A stretch of 6,001 nt of DNA from Ruminococcus flavefaciens (GTDB lineage Bacteria > Bacillota_A > Clostridia > Oscillospirales > Ruminococcaceae). The stretch is taken from NCBI GenBank assembly GCA_004556875.1, contig SFFP01000121.1, forward strand, positions 1 to 6,001, in the 5' to 3' direction. Position numbers and translations under genes: made by a program. The stretch's first letter is position 1. Every line of letters begins with the position of its first letter. The notes below the pieces were generated by a model that had not been told where the DNA came from, did not search any database, and saw nothing but the letters and a program-made list of their open reading frames with translations. Below, one piece after another: positions 1 through 5,993 of this stretch.

Positions 1-27
1 TCTACCATACTTGGAGGTTATTTTTAA

Positions 28-88
28 GCTTTTGCTAAAGCATTTTTATTCCCCCAGTAGAACTGGGGGTTTAGTTACGCTAAAGCGC
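28..88. repeat. palindrome cluster with 8-bp perfect hairpin
   Basis: A perfect hairpin lies at 51-69: CCCCCAGT (51-58), loop AGA (59-61), ACTGGGGG (62-69). It is flanked by two copies of GCTAAAGC (34-41 and 79-86), each inside its own small inverted repeat (GCTTT/AAAGC at 28-41 and TTTAG/CTAAA at 70-84). The main hairpin is followed by only three T on the plus strand and no T-run on the minus strand, so it is a poor intrinsic terminator. Such clusters of small palindromes occur at IS200/IS605-type ends and in related short palindromic elements, but no transposase is visible here. The function is unassigned. Confidence 0.5.
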
Positions 89-95
89 CAATGAG

Positions 96-130
96 AAAAC
101 GGCATTTGTATTTCTGCAAATGCCGTTTTT
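96..130. terminator. bidirectional intrinsic terminator, downstream of the nudC-like gene
   Basis: A perfect 13-bp inverted repeat, AAAACGGCATTTG (96-108) and CAAATGCCGTTTT (117-129), encloses an 8-base loop. A-rich and T-rich ends give a U-tract in either direction: five T at 126-130 on plus, four T within the stem end on minus. It begins about five bases beyond the stop codon of the minus-strand Nudix gene, so ending that transcript is its most likely role. It could also stop transcription entering from the left edge. Confidence 0.85.
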
Positions 131-133
131 ATA

Positions 134-952
134 TTATTCGTTTCCATCTTTGAAAAGCTTCATCATCTCATTAGTCAGACTAAGATCATTCGGCTGTAAA
201 ACTATATCCTCTCTCTTGACCCACTCGACATATTTCAGCTCGTTTTCGTCCATGTGTATCTCACCGTCGCCGTCAGCTTCACAGAAAAATCCTGCAAGCA
301 TATCCTGAGCCATTCCCCAGGGCTGAGACTTGTAATAGCGGATATTCTTTACTTTAACGCCTGTTTCTTCCATGACCTCGCGGCGCACAGTCTCTTCAAG
401 AGTCTCGCCTATTTCGGTAAAGCCTGCCACCAGAGCATTATGAGCATATCCGCGGCGGTATCGGGTTATCAGTATACTGTCGCCTTTTGTCACTCCTACT
501 ATCACAGCAGGATTTATACGCGGATAGATAACATTTCCGCATTTTGTACAGACAAGTGCACGCTCAGTTTCGTGAAGCACAAGTTTTTCTGAGCACCTTC
601 CGCAGTAATTATTGTCACTGTACCATTTCCAAAGATGATACGCAGTAAATGCCGCAAAAAGCTCTTTTCCTCTGCCGCAGTCCCTGAGCTGACGCAGAGT
701 CATGTACTCATAAGATGTGTAATTATTCTCAGCTGAAGAAAGGGATATGTAATAGCTTGAATCATCAATTGAAAAAGCATAAATATTTTTGTTCTCAGCG
801 CTGTCACTGCCTTTCAGAAAGCTTATACTTCCGTCATTTACAGACACAAGAAGCCTGCCTTCACTGTCAAAGCATATCAGCACATCATCTGCACTGATAT
901 TTTTCTGTTTAAAGCTGTTGTCAAGTCTGCTTGGAAATATGTCCTGTATCAT
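134..952 (-). CDS. nudC: NudC-like NAD(H) pyrophosphatase / NAD-cap removing Nudix hydrolase
   Basis: The predicted 272-residue cytoplasmic enzyme belongs to the zinc-ribbon Nudix branch, whose members split NADH into NMNH and AMP and remove NAD caps from RNA 5' ends. The E. coli protein is of similar length (about 257). Visible parts in order: an N-terminal domain (about 1-100); a zinc ribbon with Cys117, Cys120, Cys135 and Cys138; the family signature YPRINPAVIV (143-152); a complete Nudix box from Gly177 to Val199 with Glu183, Arg191, Glu192, Glu195 and Glu196, the metal-binding glutamates; and SQPW (209-212), the motif that separates NADH pyrophosphatases from other Nudix enzymes. After SQPW it reads GMAQDML instead of the PFPxS of E. 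coli. The ATG at 952 follows AGGGGG (959-964) by six bases. It is a single-gene unit with its own consensus promoter and terminator. The family is certain; whether the natural substrate is NADH, NAD-RNA or both is not shown by the sequence. Confidence 0.93.
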   Translation of the reverse strand: MIQDIFPSRLDNSFKQKNISADDVLICFDSEGRLLVSVNDGSISFLKGSDSAENKNIYAFSIDDSSYYISLSSAENNYTSYEYMTLRQLRDCGRGKELFAAFTAYHLWKWYSDNNYCGRCSEKLVLHETERALVCTKCGNVIYPRINPAVIVGVTKGDSILITRYRRGYAHNALVAGFTEIGETLEETVRREVMEETGVKVKNIRYYKSQPWGMAQDMLAGFFCEADGDGEIHMDENELKYVEWVKREDIVLQPNDLSLTNEMMKLFKDGNE

Positions 953-1000
953 AATTTTCCCCCTGTATCCAAGACCTTAGTCTGCAATATTCATATAAAT

Positions 1001-1029
1001 ATTATAGTGTACGGCTGATGTTTTGTCAA
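1001..1029 (-). promoter_or_regulatory. perfect sigma-A promoter of the nudC-like gene
   Basis: Reading the minus strand, TTGACA (1029-1024) and TATAAT (1006-1001) are separated by exactly 17 bases. Both hexamers match the consensus at all six positions. Transcription would start near 994, giving a leader of about 40 bases before the ATG at 952. This predicts strong, largely constitutive expression unless a repressor acts; I see no clear operator. Confidence 0.9.
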
Positions 1030-1065
1030 CTGCTCATTATCATGCGTTTTTCGCAATAAATGCCC

Positions 1066-1094
1066 TTGACCTTTTTCCCTTTTTGTGCTATTAT
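1066..1094 (+). promoter_or_regulatory. sigma-A extended -10 promoter of the RNA helicase gene
   Basis: TTGACC (1066-1071), a 17-base spacer and TATTAT (1089-1094), preceded by the extended -10 dinucleotide TG (1086-1087). An overlapping TATAAT (1092-1097) has a 20-base spacer and is the less likely hexamer. The start would be near 1101, leaving a leader of about 42 bases. It is divergent from the nudC promoter, with about 36 bases between the two -35 elements. Confidence 0.78.
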
Positions 1095-1142
1095 AATTTG
1101 TATTGGCAATATTAAGACAAGGTTGGATAAGAAAGGATAAAT

Positions 1143-2867
1143 ATGCATTTTAATGAACTGAATTTATCACAGGAGCTTCTCCGTGCTGTTGACGAGCTGG
1201 GATATACGGAGATGACTGAAATACAGAAGGAAAGTATTCCTCTTCTCCTCGAAGGAAGAGACGTTGTGGGACGTTCAAACACAGGTACAGGAAAAACCGC
1301 CGCTTTCGGCATACCTGCTGTAGAGAGCATCACAGAGGCTGACAGAAAATCAGCAGTTGTGCTCATACTCTGCCCTACACGAGAGCTTGCGATGCAGGCT
1401 AATGAGGAGATACGCAAATTCGCAAAGTTCAAAGAGGGCGTAAAGTCCTCGGCTGTATACGGCGGCGCAAGCATGGAAAAACAGATACATGAACTTAAAC
1501 GCGGCGCTAATATAATTATCGGTACTCCCGGAAGAGTCATGGACCATATCCGCAGAAGGACCCTCAAACTTGACAATATAAGAACCGTTATCCTTGATGA
1601 AGCAGACGAAATGCTGAATATGGGATTTCGTGAGGATATTGAAACTATCCTCGCTGATATGCCTGAGGACAGACAGACTGTTCTCTTCTCGGCTACTATG
1701 CCTAAAGAGATAATGGCTATTACTGAAAAGTATCAGACTGATCCTGTTCATATCAAGATAAAGTCTGCACAGAAAACTGTTGAGCTTATCGAGCAGTTCT
1801 ATTTTGAAGTCGCTATGGGCAGAAAGACTGATGCACTCAGGCTTCTCCTTGCGGCATACAAGCCGTCATCCGCTATGGTATTCTGCAATACTAAGGCTAT
1901 GGTAGACCAGCTCACGGAAGAGCTTGTTAAAAACGGCTTCCGCGCCGCAGGTCTTCACGGTGATATGAAGCAGATACAGCGTACGCAGGTCATGAACAGC
2001 TTCAAGAACAAGACTGCCGAGATACTTGTTGCTACCGACGTTGCCGCAAGAGGTATCGACGTAAGCGGAGTTGATGCGGTTTTCAACTATGACCTGCCAC
2101 AGGATAATGAATACTACATACACCGTATCGGCAGAACAGGACGAGCAGGCAGAACAGGTACTGCTTATACCCTTATAAGCGGCAGAAGACAGCTCTATGA
2201 CCTTCGCGCCATAGAAAAGTATACTCACGCTGAGATACGCGAAATGCCGCTGCCTGACAAGTCAGATATAATCGCTATGAAAAAGGAGTCAGCCATCAAA
2301 GAGATATCTGAAGCTTCAGCAGGTCATGATGCTTACGATATTCTTGACAGACTTGCCGCTATGGGTATCGACTACCGCGAAGCAGCTGCAAGAGTCATCG
2401 CTAAACAGCTCAGAGCCGAAACTGACTCTCTCCCTGATTTTGAAAAGACAAAGCCTCTCAGAAATGGCAAAAACAGCGGTGCTAAGACAGTAAAGATCGT
2501 AATAAATATCGGAAGGAACCGAAGAATAGCTCCTAACTTCATTCTCGGCGCACTTGTTGACGCAACAGGTATGACAGGCAAGGATTTCGGTAAGATAGAC
2601 ATTTTCAATGAACATACTACTGTTGAAGTTCCCGAAGCTGAGTCGGAATACATCATCGAATGTACTGATTCTATTAAAATAAACGGCAGCAAAGTAGAGG
2701 TAAAGCTCTATAAAGGCGGAGAAAACTTTGTCCGCAGAGGCAGCCGCCGCCCTGACGACAAGCCGCATTTTGACCGTAAAAAATCCGCTTACGGCGGTAA
2801 AAAGAAGTCCGAGATATATTCGGATTACATTCCAAATCGTAAAAAGCGAATGAAAAAAAGACATTGA
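1143..2867 (+). CDS. deaD: DEAD-box ATP-dependent RNA helicase with DbpA-type RNA-binding domain (DeaD/CsdA-like)
   Basis: This 574-residue cytoplasmic helicase is expected to unwind RNA during ribosome assembly, mRNA turnover or cold adaptation. All core motifs are present: Q-motif glutamine Gln28, motif I SNTGTGKT (45-52), Ia PTRELA (78-83), Ib TPGR (128-131), DEAD (152-155), SAT (183-185), the RecA2 segment VFCNTK (246-251), motif V ATDVAARGID (297-306) and motif VI HRIGRTGRAGR (327-337). A linker (about 355-445) leads to a DbpA-like RNA-binding domain (about 448-524). The tail (529-574) is rich in Lys and Arg and probably unstructured, a common RNA-contact extension. Motif I starts SNTG rather than the usual AQTG, leaving the phosphate-binding GxGKT intact. 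The ATG at 1143 has AAAGGA (1132-1137) five bases upstream. The length suits the DeaD/CsdA type better than shorter DbpA/YxiN proteins, but the symbol is provisional because paralogues are common. A microprotein gene follows after 12 bases, probably on the same mRNA. Confidence 0.93.
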   Translation: MHFNELNLSQELLRAVDELGYTEMTEIQKESIPLLLEGRDVVGRSNTGTGKTAAFGIPAVESITEADRKSAVVLILCPTRELAMQANEEIRKFAKFKEGVKSSAVYGGASMEKQIHELKRGANIIIGTPGRVMDHIRRRTLKLDNIRTVILDEADEMLNMGFREDIETILADMPEDRQTVLFSATMPKEIMAITEKYQTDPVHIKIKSAQKTVELIEQFYFEVAMGRKTDALRLLLAAYKPSSAMVFCNTKAMVDQLTEELVKNGFRAAGLHGDMKQIQRTQVMNSFKNKTAEILVATDVAARGIDVSGVDAVFNYDLPQDNEYYIHRIGRTGRAGRTGTAYTLISGRRQLYDLRAIEKYTHAEIREMPLPDKSDIIAMKKESAIKEISEASAGHDAYDILDRLAAMGIDYREAAARVIAKQLRAETDSLPDFEKTKPLRNGKNSGAKTVKIVINIGRNRRIAPNFILGALVDATGMTGKDFGKIDIFNEHTTVEVPEAESEYIIECTDSIKINGSKVEVKLYKGGENFVRRGSRRPDDKPHFDRKKSAYGGKKKSEIYSDYIPNRKKRMKKRH

Positions 2868-2875
2868 GAGGTGAT
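2867..2875 (+). promoter_or_regulatory. ribosome binding site of the microprotein
   Basis: AGAGGTGAT starts on the last base of the helicase stop codon and places AGGTGA (2869-2874) five bases before the ATG at 2880. This site is the main argument that the 35-codon frame is translated. Confidence 0.8.
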
Positions 2876-2879
2876 ATAA

Positions 2880-2987
2880 ATGATCAACAACCACACTCCA
2901 CAGAAGAAAACATGGATGCGTATCGCTGTTCTTGCACTTGCAGGTCTGATGATGATCGGAGCACTTGCTCTTCCATTCCTTCGCTAA
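2880..2987 (+). CDS. 35-residue single-pass membrane microprotein
   Basis: The frame starts ATG at 2880 and stops TAA at 2985-2987. It encodes a polar, basic N-terminus (MINNHTPQKKTWMR), one hydrophobic stretch (about residues 15-33) and ends PFLR. This is the pattern of a single transmembrane helix with a positively charged, presumably cytoplasmic, N-terminus. The ribosome binding site AGAGGTGAT (2867-2875) is strong and well spaced, better than that of the helicase upstream. The gene begins 12 bases after the helicase stop and a strong terminator starts eight bases after its own stop, so it fills the space exactly as a second operon gene would. I do not recognise the family. The architecture resembles other very short Firmicute membrane proteins such as Prli42, but I cannot claim homology. 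There is no cleavable signal-peptide site that I can see. Confidence 0.75.
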   Translation: MINNHTPQKKTWMRIAVLALAGLMMIGALALPFLR

Positions 2988-2995
2988 TATGCAGC

Positions 2996-3039
2996 AAAGG
3001 CTGCGGTTTCATTAAGAAGCCGCAGCCTTTTTCTTTTTC
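2996..3039 (+). terminator. intrinsic terminator of the helicase-microprotein unit
   Basis: A stem of 15 pairs with one G-T pair runs from AAAGGCTGCGG (2996-3006) to CCGCAGCCTTT (3020-3030). The inner extension closes on the loop ATTAA (3011-3015). The plus strand then reads TTTTTCTTTTT (3028-3038), a strong U-tract. On the minus strand the stem ends in only three T, so any termination of the convergent MFS transcript here would be weaker. The hairpin overlaps the coding end of the MFS gene. Confidence 0.9.
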
Positions 3040-4187
3040 ATTAATAGTATACCTGTCAGCATCAGCATCGGAAACACTGCCGCCGCAAATATTCCATTTT
3101 TCATGCTTCCACTGTTGTCTGAAACTGCACCGACCAGTGCAGGTCCTGCCGAACAGCCTATGTCTCCTGCAAGAGCAAGGAGCGAAAACATCATAGTTCC
3201 GCCTCTTTTCAGAGAAGCAGCTGCCTTGCTGAAAGTTCCCGGCCACATTATCCCTACGGACAGTCCGCATATCCCACAGCCGACAAGATTTACGGCAGGC
3301 ACTGGAACAAGGCTTATCACAAGATATGAAGCTGTACACAGCACCGCACTTGCTCCCATAAACTTGTCAAGATCTATCCTGTCACCGTATTTTCCGTAAA
3401 ACGCCCTTGCACTACCCATAAGAAGCGCAAACGCCATAGGTCCTGCAAGATCACCTGCTGTCTTGCTTATATGAAGTCCATTTTCCGCAAAGAACGATGC
3501 CCACTGACTTACAGCAAGCTCACTTGCACCTGCACACATCATCATAAGCATCAGCAGCATAAAAGTGCCGCTTTTGAAAAGCTCTGAAAGCTTCATTCCA
3601 TCTTCATCATCTGCTATCAGCGGAGCTATCGGAGCTTTAATAAACAATATGCCGTTTATAAGCGGTATTATCGCCCATATTACCGATAATACACGCCAGT
3701 TGTCTATTCCTGCTATGCGGAAGAATACTGTGGATATAAGAACAACTCCTACCTGTCCCCAGCAGTAAAATGAATGAAGCAGACTCATGGCTTTCTCTTT
3801 ATTCTTAGTGGGACAGCTCTCCATTATGGGACTAATGAGGACTTCTATAAGTCCGCCGCCAACAGCGTATACCGCAACAGATATCATTATGCCGATAAAC
3901 GGGTCAGTTATATCGGGCAGAAATGTCAGCATGACAAGTCCTGCCGCTGAAAAAATATGAGCGGCAACTATCGAGACTCTGTAGCCGATCCTGTCCACAA
4001 AAAATGCCGATAAAAGATCAACAAGCAGCTGTATGCCGAAATTCACGGTTATGAGAAGTGTTATCCTGCTGAGAGGTATACCGTAACTGCTGCGGAGTGT
4101 TATGAAAAGAAGTGGGATGAAGTTGTTAATTATCGCCTGTACGATATATCCCGTAAAACATGAAAAAATCGTTTTATTGTAATTCAT
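3012..4187 (-). CDS. MFS transporter, substrate unknown
   Basis: The gene encodes a 391-residue inner-membrane carrier with about 12 hydrophobic segments in two halves and a polar central loop (about 183-206, containing ADDEDG). A motif-A-like DRIGYR (65-70) lies between segments 2 and 3, with a second-half counterpart YGKYGDRID (264-272). The region around VGIMWPGTFSKAA (311-323) and the following small-residue helix recall the FucP/TsgA-like sugar-permease branch. That resemblance is from memory and does not set a substrate; efflux is also possible. I chose ATG at 4187 because GGAG (4199-4196) lies eight bases upstream. An in-frame TTG at 4208 would add seven residues but has no ribosome site and lies only about five bases from the predicted transcript start. 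The protein ends KKKKAAAS, encoded by the terminator of the convergent operon. It stands alone, divergent from spoIIGA, and nothing ties it to sporulation. Confidence 0.9.
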   Translation of the reverse strand: MNYNKTIFSCFTGYIVQAIINNFIPLLFITLRSSYGIPLSRITLLITVNFGIQLLVDLLSAFFVDRIGYRVSIVAAHIFSAAGLVMLTFLPDITDPFIGIMISVAVYAVGGGLIEVLISPIMESCPTKNKEKAMSLLHSFYCWGQVGVVLISTVFFRIAGIDNWRVLSVIWAIIPLINGILFIKAPIAPLIADDEDGMKLSELFKSGTFMLLMLMMMCAGASELAVSQWASFFAENGLHISKTAGDLAGPMAFALLMGSARAFYGKYGDRIDLDKFMGASAVLCTASYLVISLVPVPAVNLVGCGICGLSVGIMWPGTFSKAAASLKRGGTMMFSLLALAGDIGCSAGPALVGAVSDNSGSMKNGIFAAAVFPMLMLTGILLMKKKKAAAS

Positions 4188-4195
4188 TGGTTTTT

Positions 4196-4199
4196 CTCC
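4196..4199 (-). promoter_or_regulatory. ribosome binding site that fixes the MFS start
   Basis: On the minus strand GGAG is followed by eight bases and then the ATG at 4187. No comparable site precedes the upstream in-frame TTG at 4208. This supports the shorter protein beginning MNYNKTIF, whose first hydrophobic segment starts within a few residues as is usual for MFS carriers. Confidence 0.75.
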
Positions 4200-4219
4200 A
4201 TAATCCAAGTTATATCTGT

Positions 4220-4248
4220 ATCATAGCATAAAAGCAATGTAATGTCAA
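4220..4248 (-). promoter_or_regulatory. sigma-A promoter of the MFS gene
   Basis: On the minus strand TTGACA (4248-4243) and TATGAT (4225-4220) are separated by 17 bases. The -35 is perfect and the -10 has one mismatch. The start would be near 4213, giving a short leader of about 25 bases to the ATG at 4187. Its -35 lies 18 bases from the -35-like element of the divergent spoIIG promoter. Confidence 0.85.
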
Positions 4249-4266
4249 TTTTCACGGCGACTGATT

Positions 4267-4299
4267 ATGACATATTCCGCACGGCTTGTGCATTATAAT
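4267..4299 (+). promoter_or_regulatory. spoIIG-like promoter with unusually long spacer
   Basis: A perfect -10 TATAAT (4294-4299) precedes spoIIGA by about 31 bases. The best -35 is ATGACA (4267-4272, five of six matches), 21 bases upstream; there is no acceptable hexamer at 16-18 bases. The B. subtilis spoIIG promoter is known for an abnormally long spacer (22 bp) and for needing phosphorylated Spo0A. TATGACA (4266-4272) matches the Spo0A box TTCGACA at five of seven positions, which is weak. Spo0A control is therefore an inference. Confidence 0.55.
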
Positions 4300-4330
4300 A
4301 TATTAAGAACAGCAAGTCAGGAGGTGTCCG

Positions 4331-5146
4331 ATGCAGACCATATATGTTGATGTACTAATAGTGCTGAATATCTATGTGAATTTCTTCCTGCTTCGTATTA
4401 CGGCAGGTCTTACTCACTCACCGCTGAGGACAGCAAGATGCATAGCGGCTTCGATATACGGAAGTCTTTTCTCACTGACTATACTTCTTCCTGAGCTTGG
4501 AAACACATTGACTATTGCTCTGAAAACCGCCGCTGCTGTGAGTATCGTTGCAGCCGCTTTCGGCATTCGCAGTAAAAAAAGGCTTGCACTAAATACCATA
4601 GCCTTTTTTGCAGCTAATTTCGTCCTTGCAGGTACGGTTTACGGTGTATATTCCCTTTTTAAGCCTGAATTTATCCACTTCAACAACGCCTGTTTCTATA
4701 TAGATTTTTCACTGATAATACTCATCGTTACTACGGCACTTCTGTATGCCGCTGTCTATTTTTTCAGGATATGGATCGACAGAACCCCTGACGGCAGTTA
4801 TCGTGTCTTTATTCGCGACGGAAAAAAGATCATTACCCTCAACGGTCTTGCCGATACAGGAAATGGTCTCGTGGACTATTTCAGCGGTTCTCCTGTTATA
4901 ATCTGTGCGGAAGAATACTTTTCTGAGCTGACAGGCTATGAACTTGACTGTGAAAAACTCCCACGCGGTTTCAGACTTCTTCCGTGTTCGGCTGTATCGG
5001 GTAACGGACTGATACCTGTGTTTCGTCCCGATGAGATAGTGATTTCCTGCTGTGAAAACGGTGATCGAAAACCTGTTGATGCTGTAATTGGCTTCGGAGA
5101 ATGCGGAGGAAAAGCCGTATTTAACCCGAAACTGCTTAAAATATAG
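4331..5146 (+). CDS. spoIIGA: SpoIIGA, membrane aspartic protease that processes pro-sigma-E
   Basis: SpoIIGA sits in the sporulation septum on the mother-cell side. When signalled from the forespore by SpoIIR, it removes the pro-sequence of sigma-E. The 271-residue protein has the family plan: an N-terminal half with about five membrane segments (roughly 4-22, 37-54, 61-78, 86-108, 124-146), then a cytoplasmic protease domain. The catalytic motif is DTGN (175-178), with Asp175 the presumed single active-site aspartate per subunit (the enzyme is thought to act as an oligomer). Other family traits are the opening MQTIYVDVLIVLN, GSPVII (186-191), the PCSAVSGNGLIPVFRPDEI stretch (218-236) and FNPKLL near the end. 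It is shorter than the B. subtilis protein (about 309), mainly at the C-terminus and in loops. AGGAGG (4319-4324) lies six bases before the ATG. The substrate gene sigE follows 18 bases downstream, as in other spore formers. No key residue appears lost. Confidence 0.95.
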   Translation: MQTIYVDVLIVLNIYVNFFLLRITAGLTHSPLRTARCIAASIYGSLFSLTILLPELGNTLTIALKTAAAVSIVAAAFGIRSKKRLALNTIAFFAANFVLAGTVYGVYSLFKPEFIHFNNACFYIDFSLIILIVTTALLYAAVYFFRIWIDRTPDGSYRVFIRDGKKIITLNGLADTGNGLVDYFSGSPVIICAEEYFSELTGYELDCEKLPRGFRLLPCSAVSGNGLIPVFRPDEIVISCCENGDRKPVDAVIGFGECGGKAVFNPKLLKI

Positions 5147-5164
5147 GAAAAGAAGGAGAAAATT

Positions 5165-5863
5165 ATGAATATCATCGAAAAAATAAGGGCATTCCTGCAA
5201 AAACATTTCAGAGGCGAGGTGTTCTACATCAACGGCTCAGACACTCTTCCGCCGCCGCTCACAAAACAGGAAGAGGAAGAAGTATTCGCAAAGCTGACTC
5301 TGCATGACCCCGATGCGCGAAACTGTCTTATAGTACATAATCTCAGGCTTGTGGTGTACATCGCAAAGAAATTCGAGTCCACAGGTATTGGTATCGAAGA
5401 CCTTGTATCAATCGGAACTATCGGGCTTATTAAGGCTGTGAACACATTCTGCCCCACTAAGAATATCAAGCTTGCCACTTACGCTTCGCGCTGTATCGAG
5501 AATGAGATACTCATGTTTCTGAGGAAATCATCTCAGTACCGCAATGACCTTTCAATTGACGAGCCGCTGAATATCGACTACGACGGGAATGAACTCCTGC
5601 TGTCGGACATTCTCGGCACTGATGAGGATATCGTCAACAAGGGCATTGAGACAGAAGCAGAGCGCGAAATACTCAGAAATGCAGTCTCTGAGCTTGGTCA
5701 GCGTGAAAGAGAGATAATGGAAATGCGCTTTGGTCTGATAGACGGAAAGGAAAAAACTCAGAAGGAGGTTGCGGACTGTATCGGTATTTCTCAGTCTTAC
5801 ATTTCAAGACTTGAGAAGAAAATAATCAAAAAACTCAGAGTCAAGATAGAGAGCATTACCTGA
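5165..5863 (+). CDS. sigE: pro-sigma-E, early mother-cell sporulation sigma factor
   Basis: Sigma-E directs RNA polymerase to early mother-cell genes after asymmetric division. The 232-residue protein carries region 2 (about 50-121), including NLRLVVYIAKKFESTG (59-74), IEDLVSIGTIGLIKAV (77-92) and the promoter -10 contact segment LATYASRCIENEI (103-115). The sigma-E-typical linker SIDEPLNIDYDGNELLLSDILGTD follows (130-153), then region 4 (about 165-228) with helix-turn-helix TQKEVADCIGISQSYISRLE (198-217). Residues 1-21 form a short amphipathic, basic pro-sequence ending GEVFYING, matching the site before the conserved GS-LPPPL where SpoIIGA cuts. This pro-sequence is several residues shorter than that of B. 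subtilis (27-29). AAGGAG (5153-5158) is six bases before the ATG. The gene is transcribed with spoIIGA and ends in a terminator five bases after its stop, so sigG is not joined in the same simple unit. Confidence 0.97.
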   Translation: MNIIEKIRAFLQKHFRGEVFYINGSDTLPPPLTKQEEEEVFAKLTLHDPDARNCLIVHNLRLVVYIAKKFESTGIGIEDLVSIGTIGLIKAVNTFCPTKNIKLATYASRCIENEILMFLRKSSQYRNDLSIDEPLNIDYDGNELLLSDILGTDEDIVNKGIETEAEREILRNAVSELGQREREIMEMRFGLIDGKEKTQKEVADCIGISQSYISRLEKKIIKKLRVKIESIT

Positions 5864-5868
5864 CTCAC

Positions 5869-5894
5869 GCCTCTGCTTTTGCAGAGGCTTTTTT
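5869..5894 (+). terminator. intrinsic terminator of the spoIIGA-sigE operon
   Basis: An 8-bp GC-rich stem, GCCTCTGC (5869-5876) and GCAGAGGC (5881-5888), with a TTTT loop is followed by six T (5889-5894). It begins five bases after the sigE stop, a textbook end to the operon. Confidence 0.93.
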
Positions 5895-5925
5895 GTTCTA
5901 TTTCGTATTTTTTGATTTATTCCTA

Positions 5926-5954
5926 TTGAAAAGAAATGGGATTTGTGATATAAT
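5926..5954 (+). promoter_or_regulatory. sigma-A extended -10 promoter for the next gene
   Basis: TTGAAA (5926-5931), a 17-base spacer and a perfect TATAAT (5949-5954) preceded by TGA (5946-5948), an extended -10. The start would be near 5961, about 33 bases before the ATG at 5994. It looks like a vegetative sigma-A promoter, not a sigma-F or sigma-G one. Confidence 0.85.
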
Positions 5955-5993
5955 TATTTTATATGTATATTTTTTCTTTTCGGGAGTTGTTGT

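Noticed and set aside
51..74. Hairpin CCCCCAGT/ACTGGGGG as an intrinsic terminator
   Set aside because: Only three T follow on plus and none on minus. The neighbouring 96-130 hairpin is a much better terminator.
2..94. Open frame entering from the left edge on the plus strand up to TGA at 92-94
   Set aside because: It runs through the perfect hairpin and both small palindromes, its translation shows no recognisable pattern, and two other frames close by position 38. Nothing supports it as a gene end.
1112..2894. Several open frames of 100-190 codons on the minus strand across the helicase gene
   Set aside because: They are antisense to a gene with complete helicase motifs, lack ribosome sites, and their translations are low-complexity Ser- and Cys-rich mirrors of the real codons.
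2864..3196. Plus-strand frame starting ATG at 2864 across the helicase end and into the MFS gene
   Set aside because: It overlaps the stop of the helicase, the microprotein and the terminator, and for most of its length is antisense to the MFS gene. The 2880 frame with its own ribosome site explains the region better.
4188..4208. TTG at 4208 as the start of the MFS protein
   Set aside because: There is no ribosome site before it and it lies about five bases from the predicted transcript start. The ATG at 4187 has GGAG at a suitable distance.
4266..4272. TATGACA as a Spo0A box
   Set aside because: It matches the heptamer at only five of seven positions and is not convincingly paired with a second box. 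It is mentioned as a weak possibility and not annotated as an operator.
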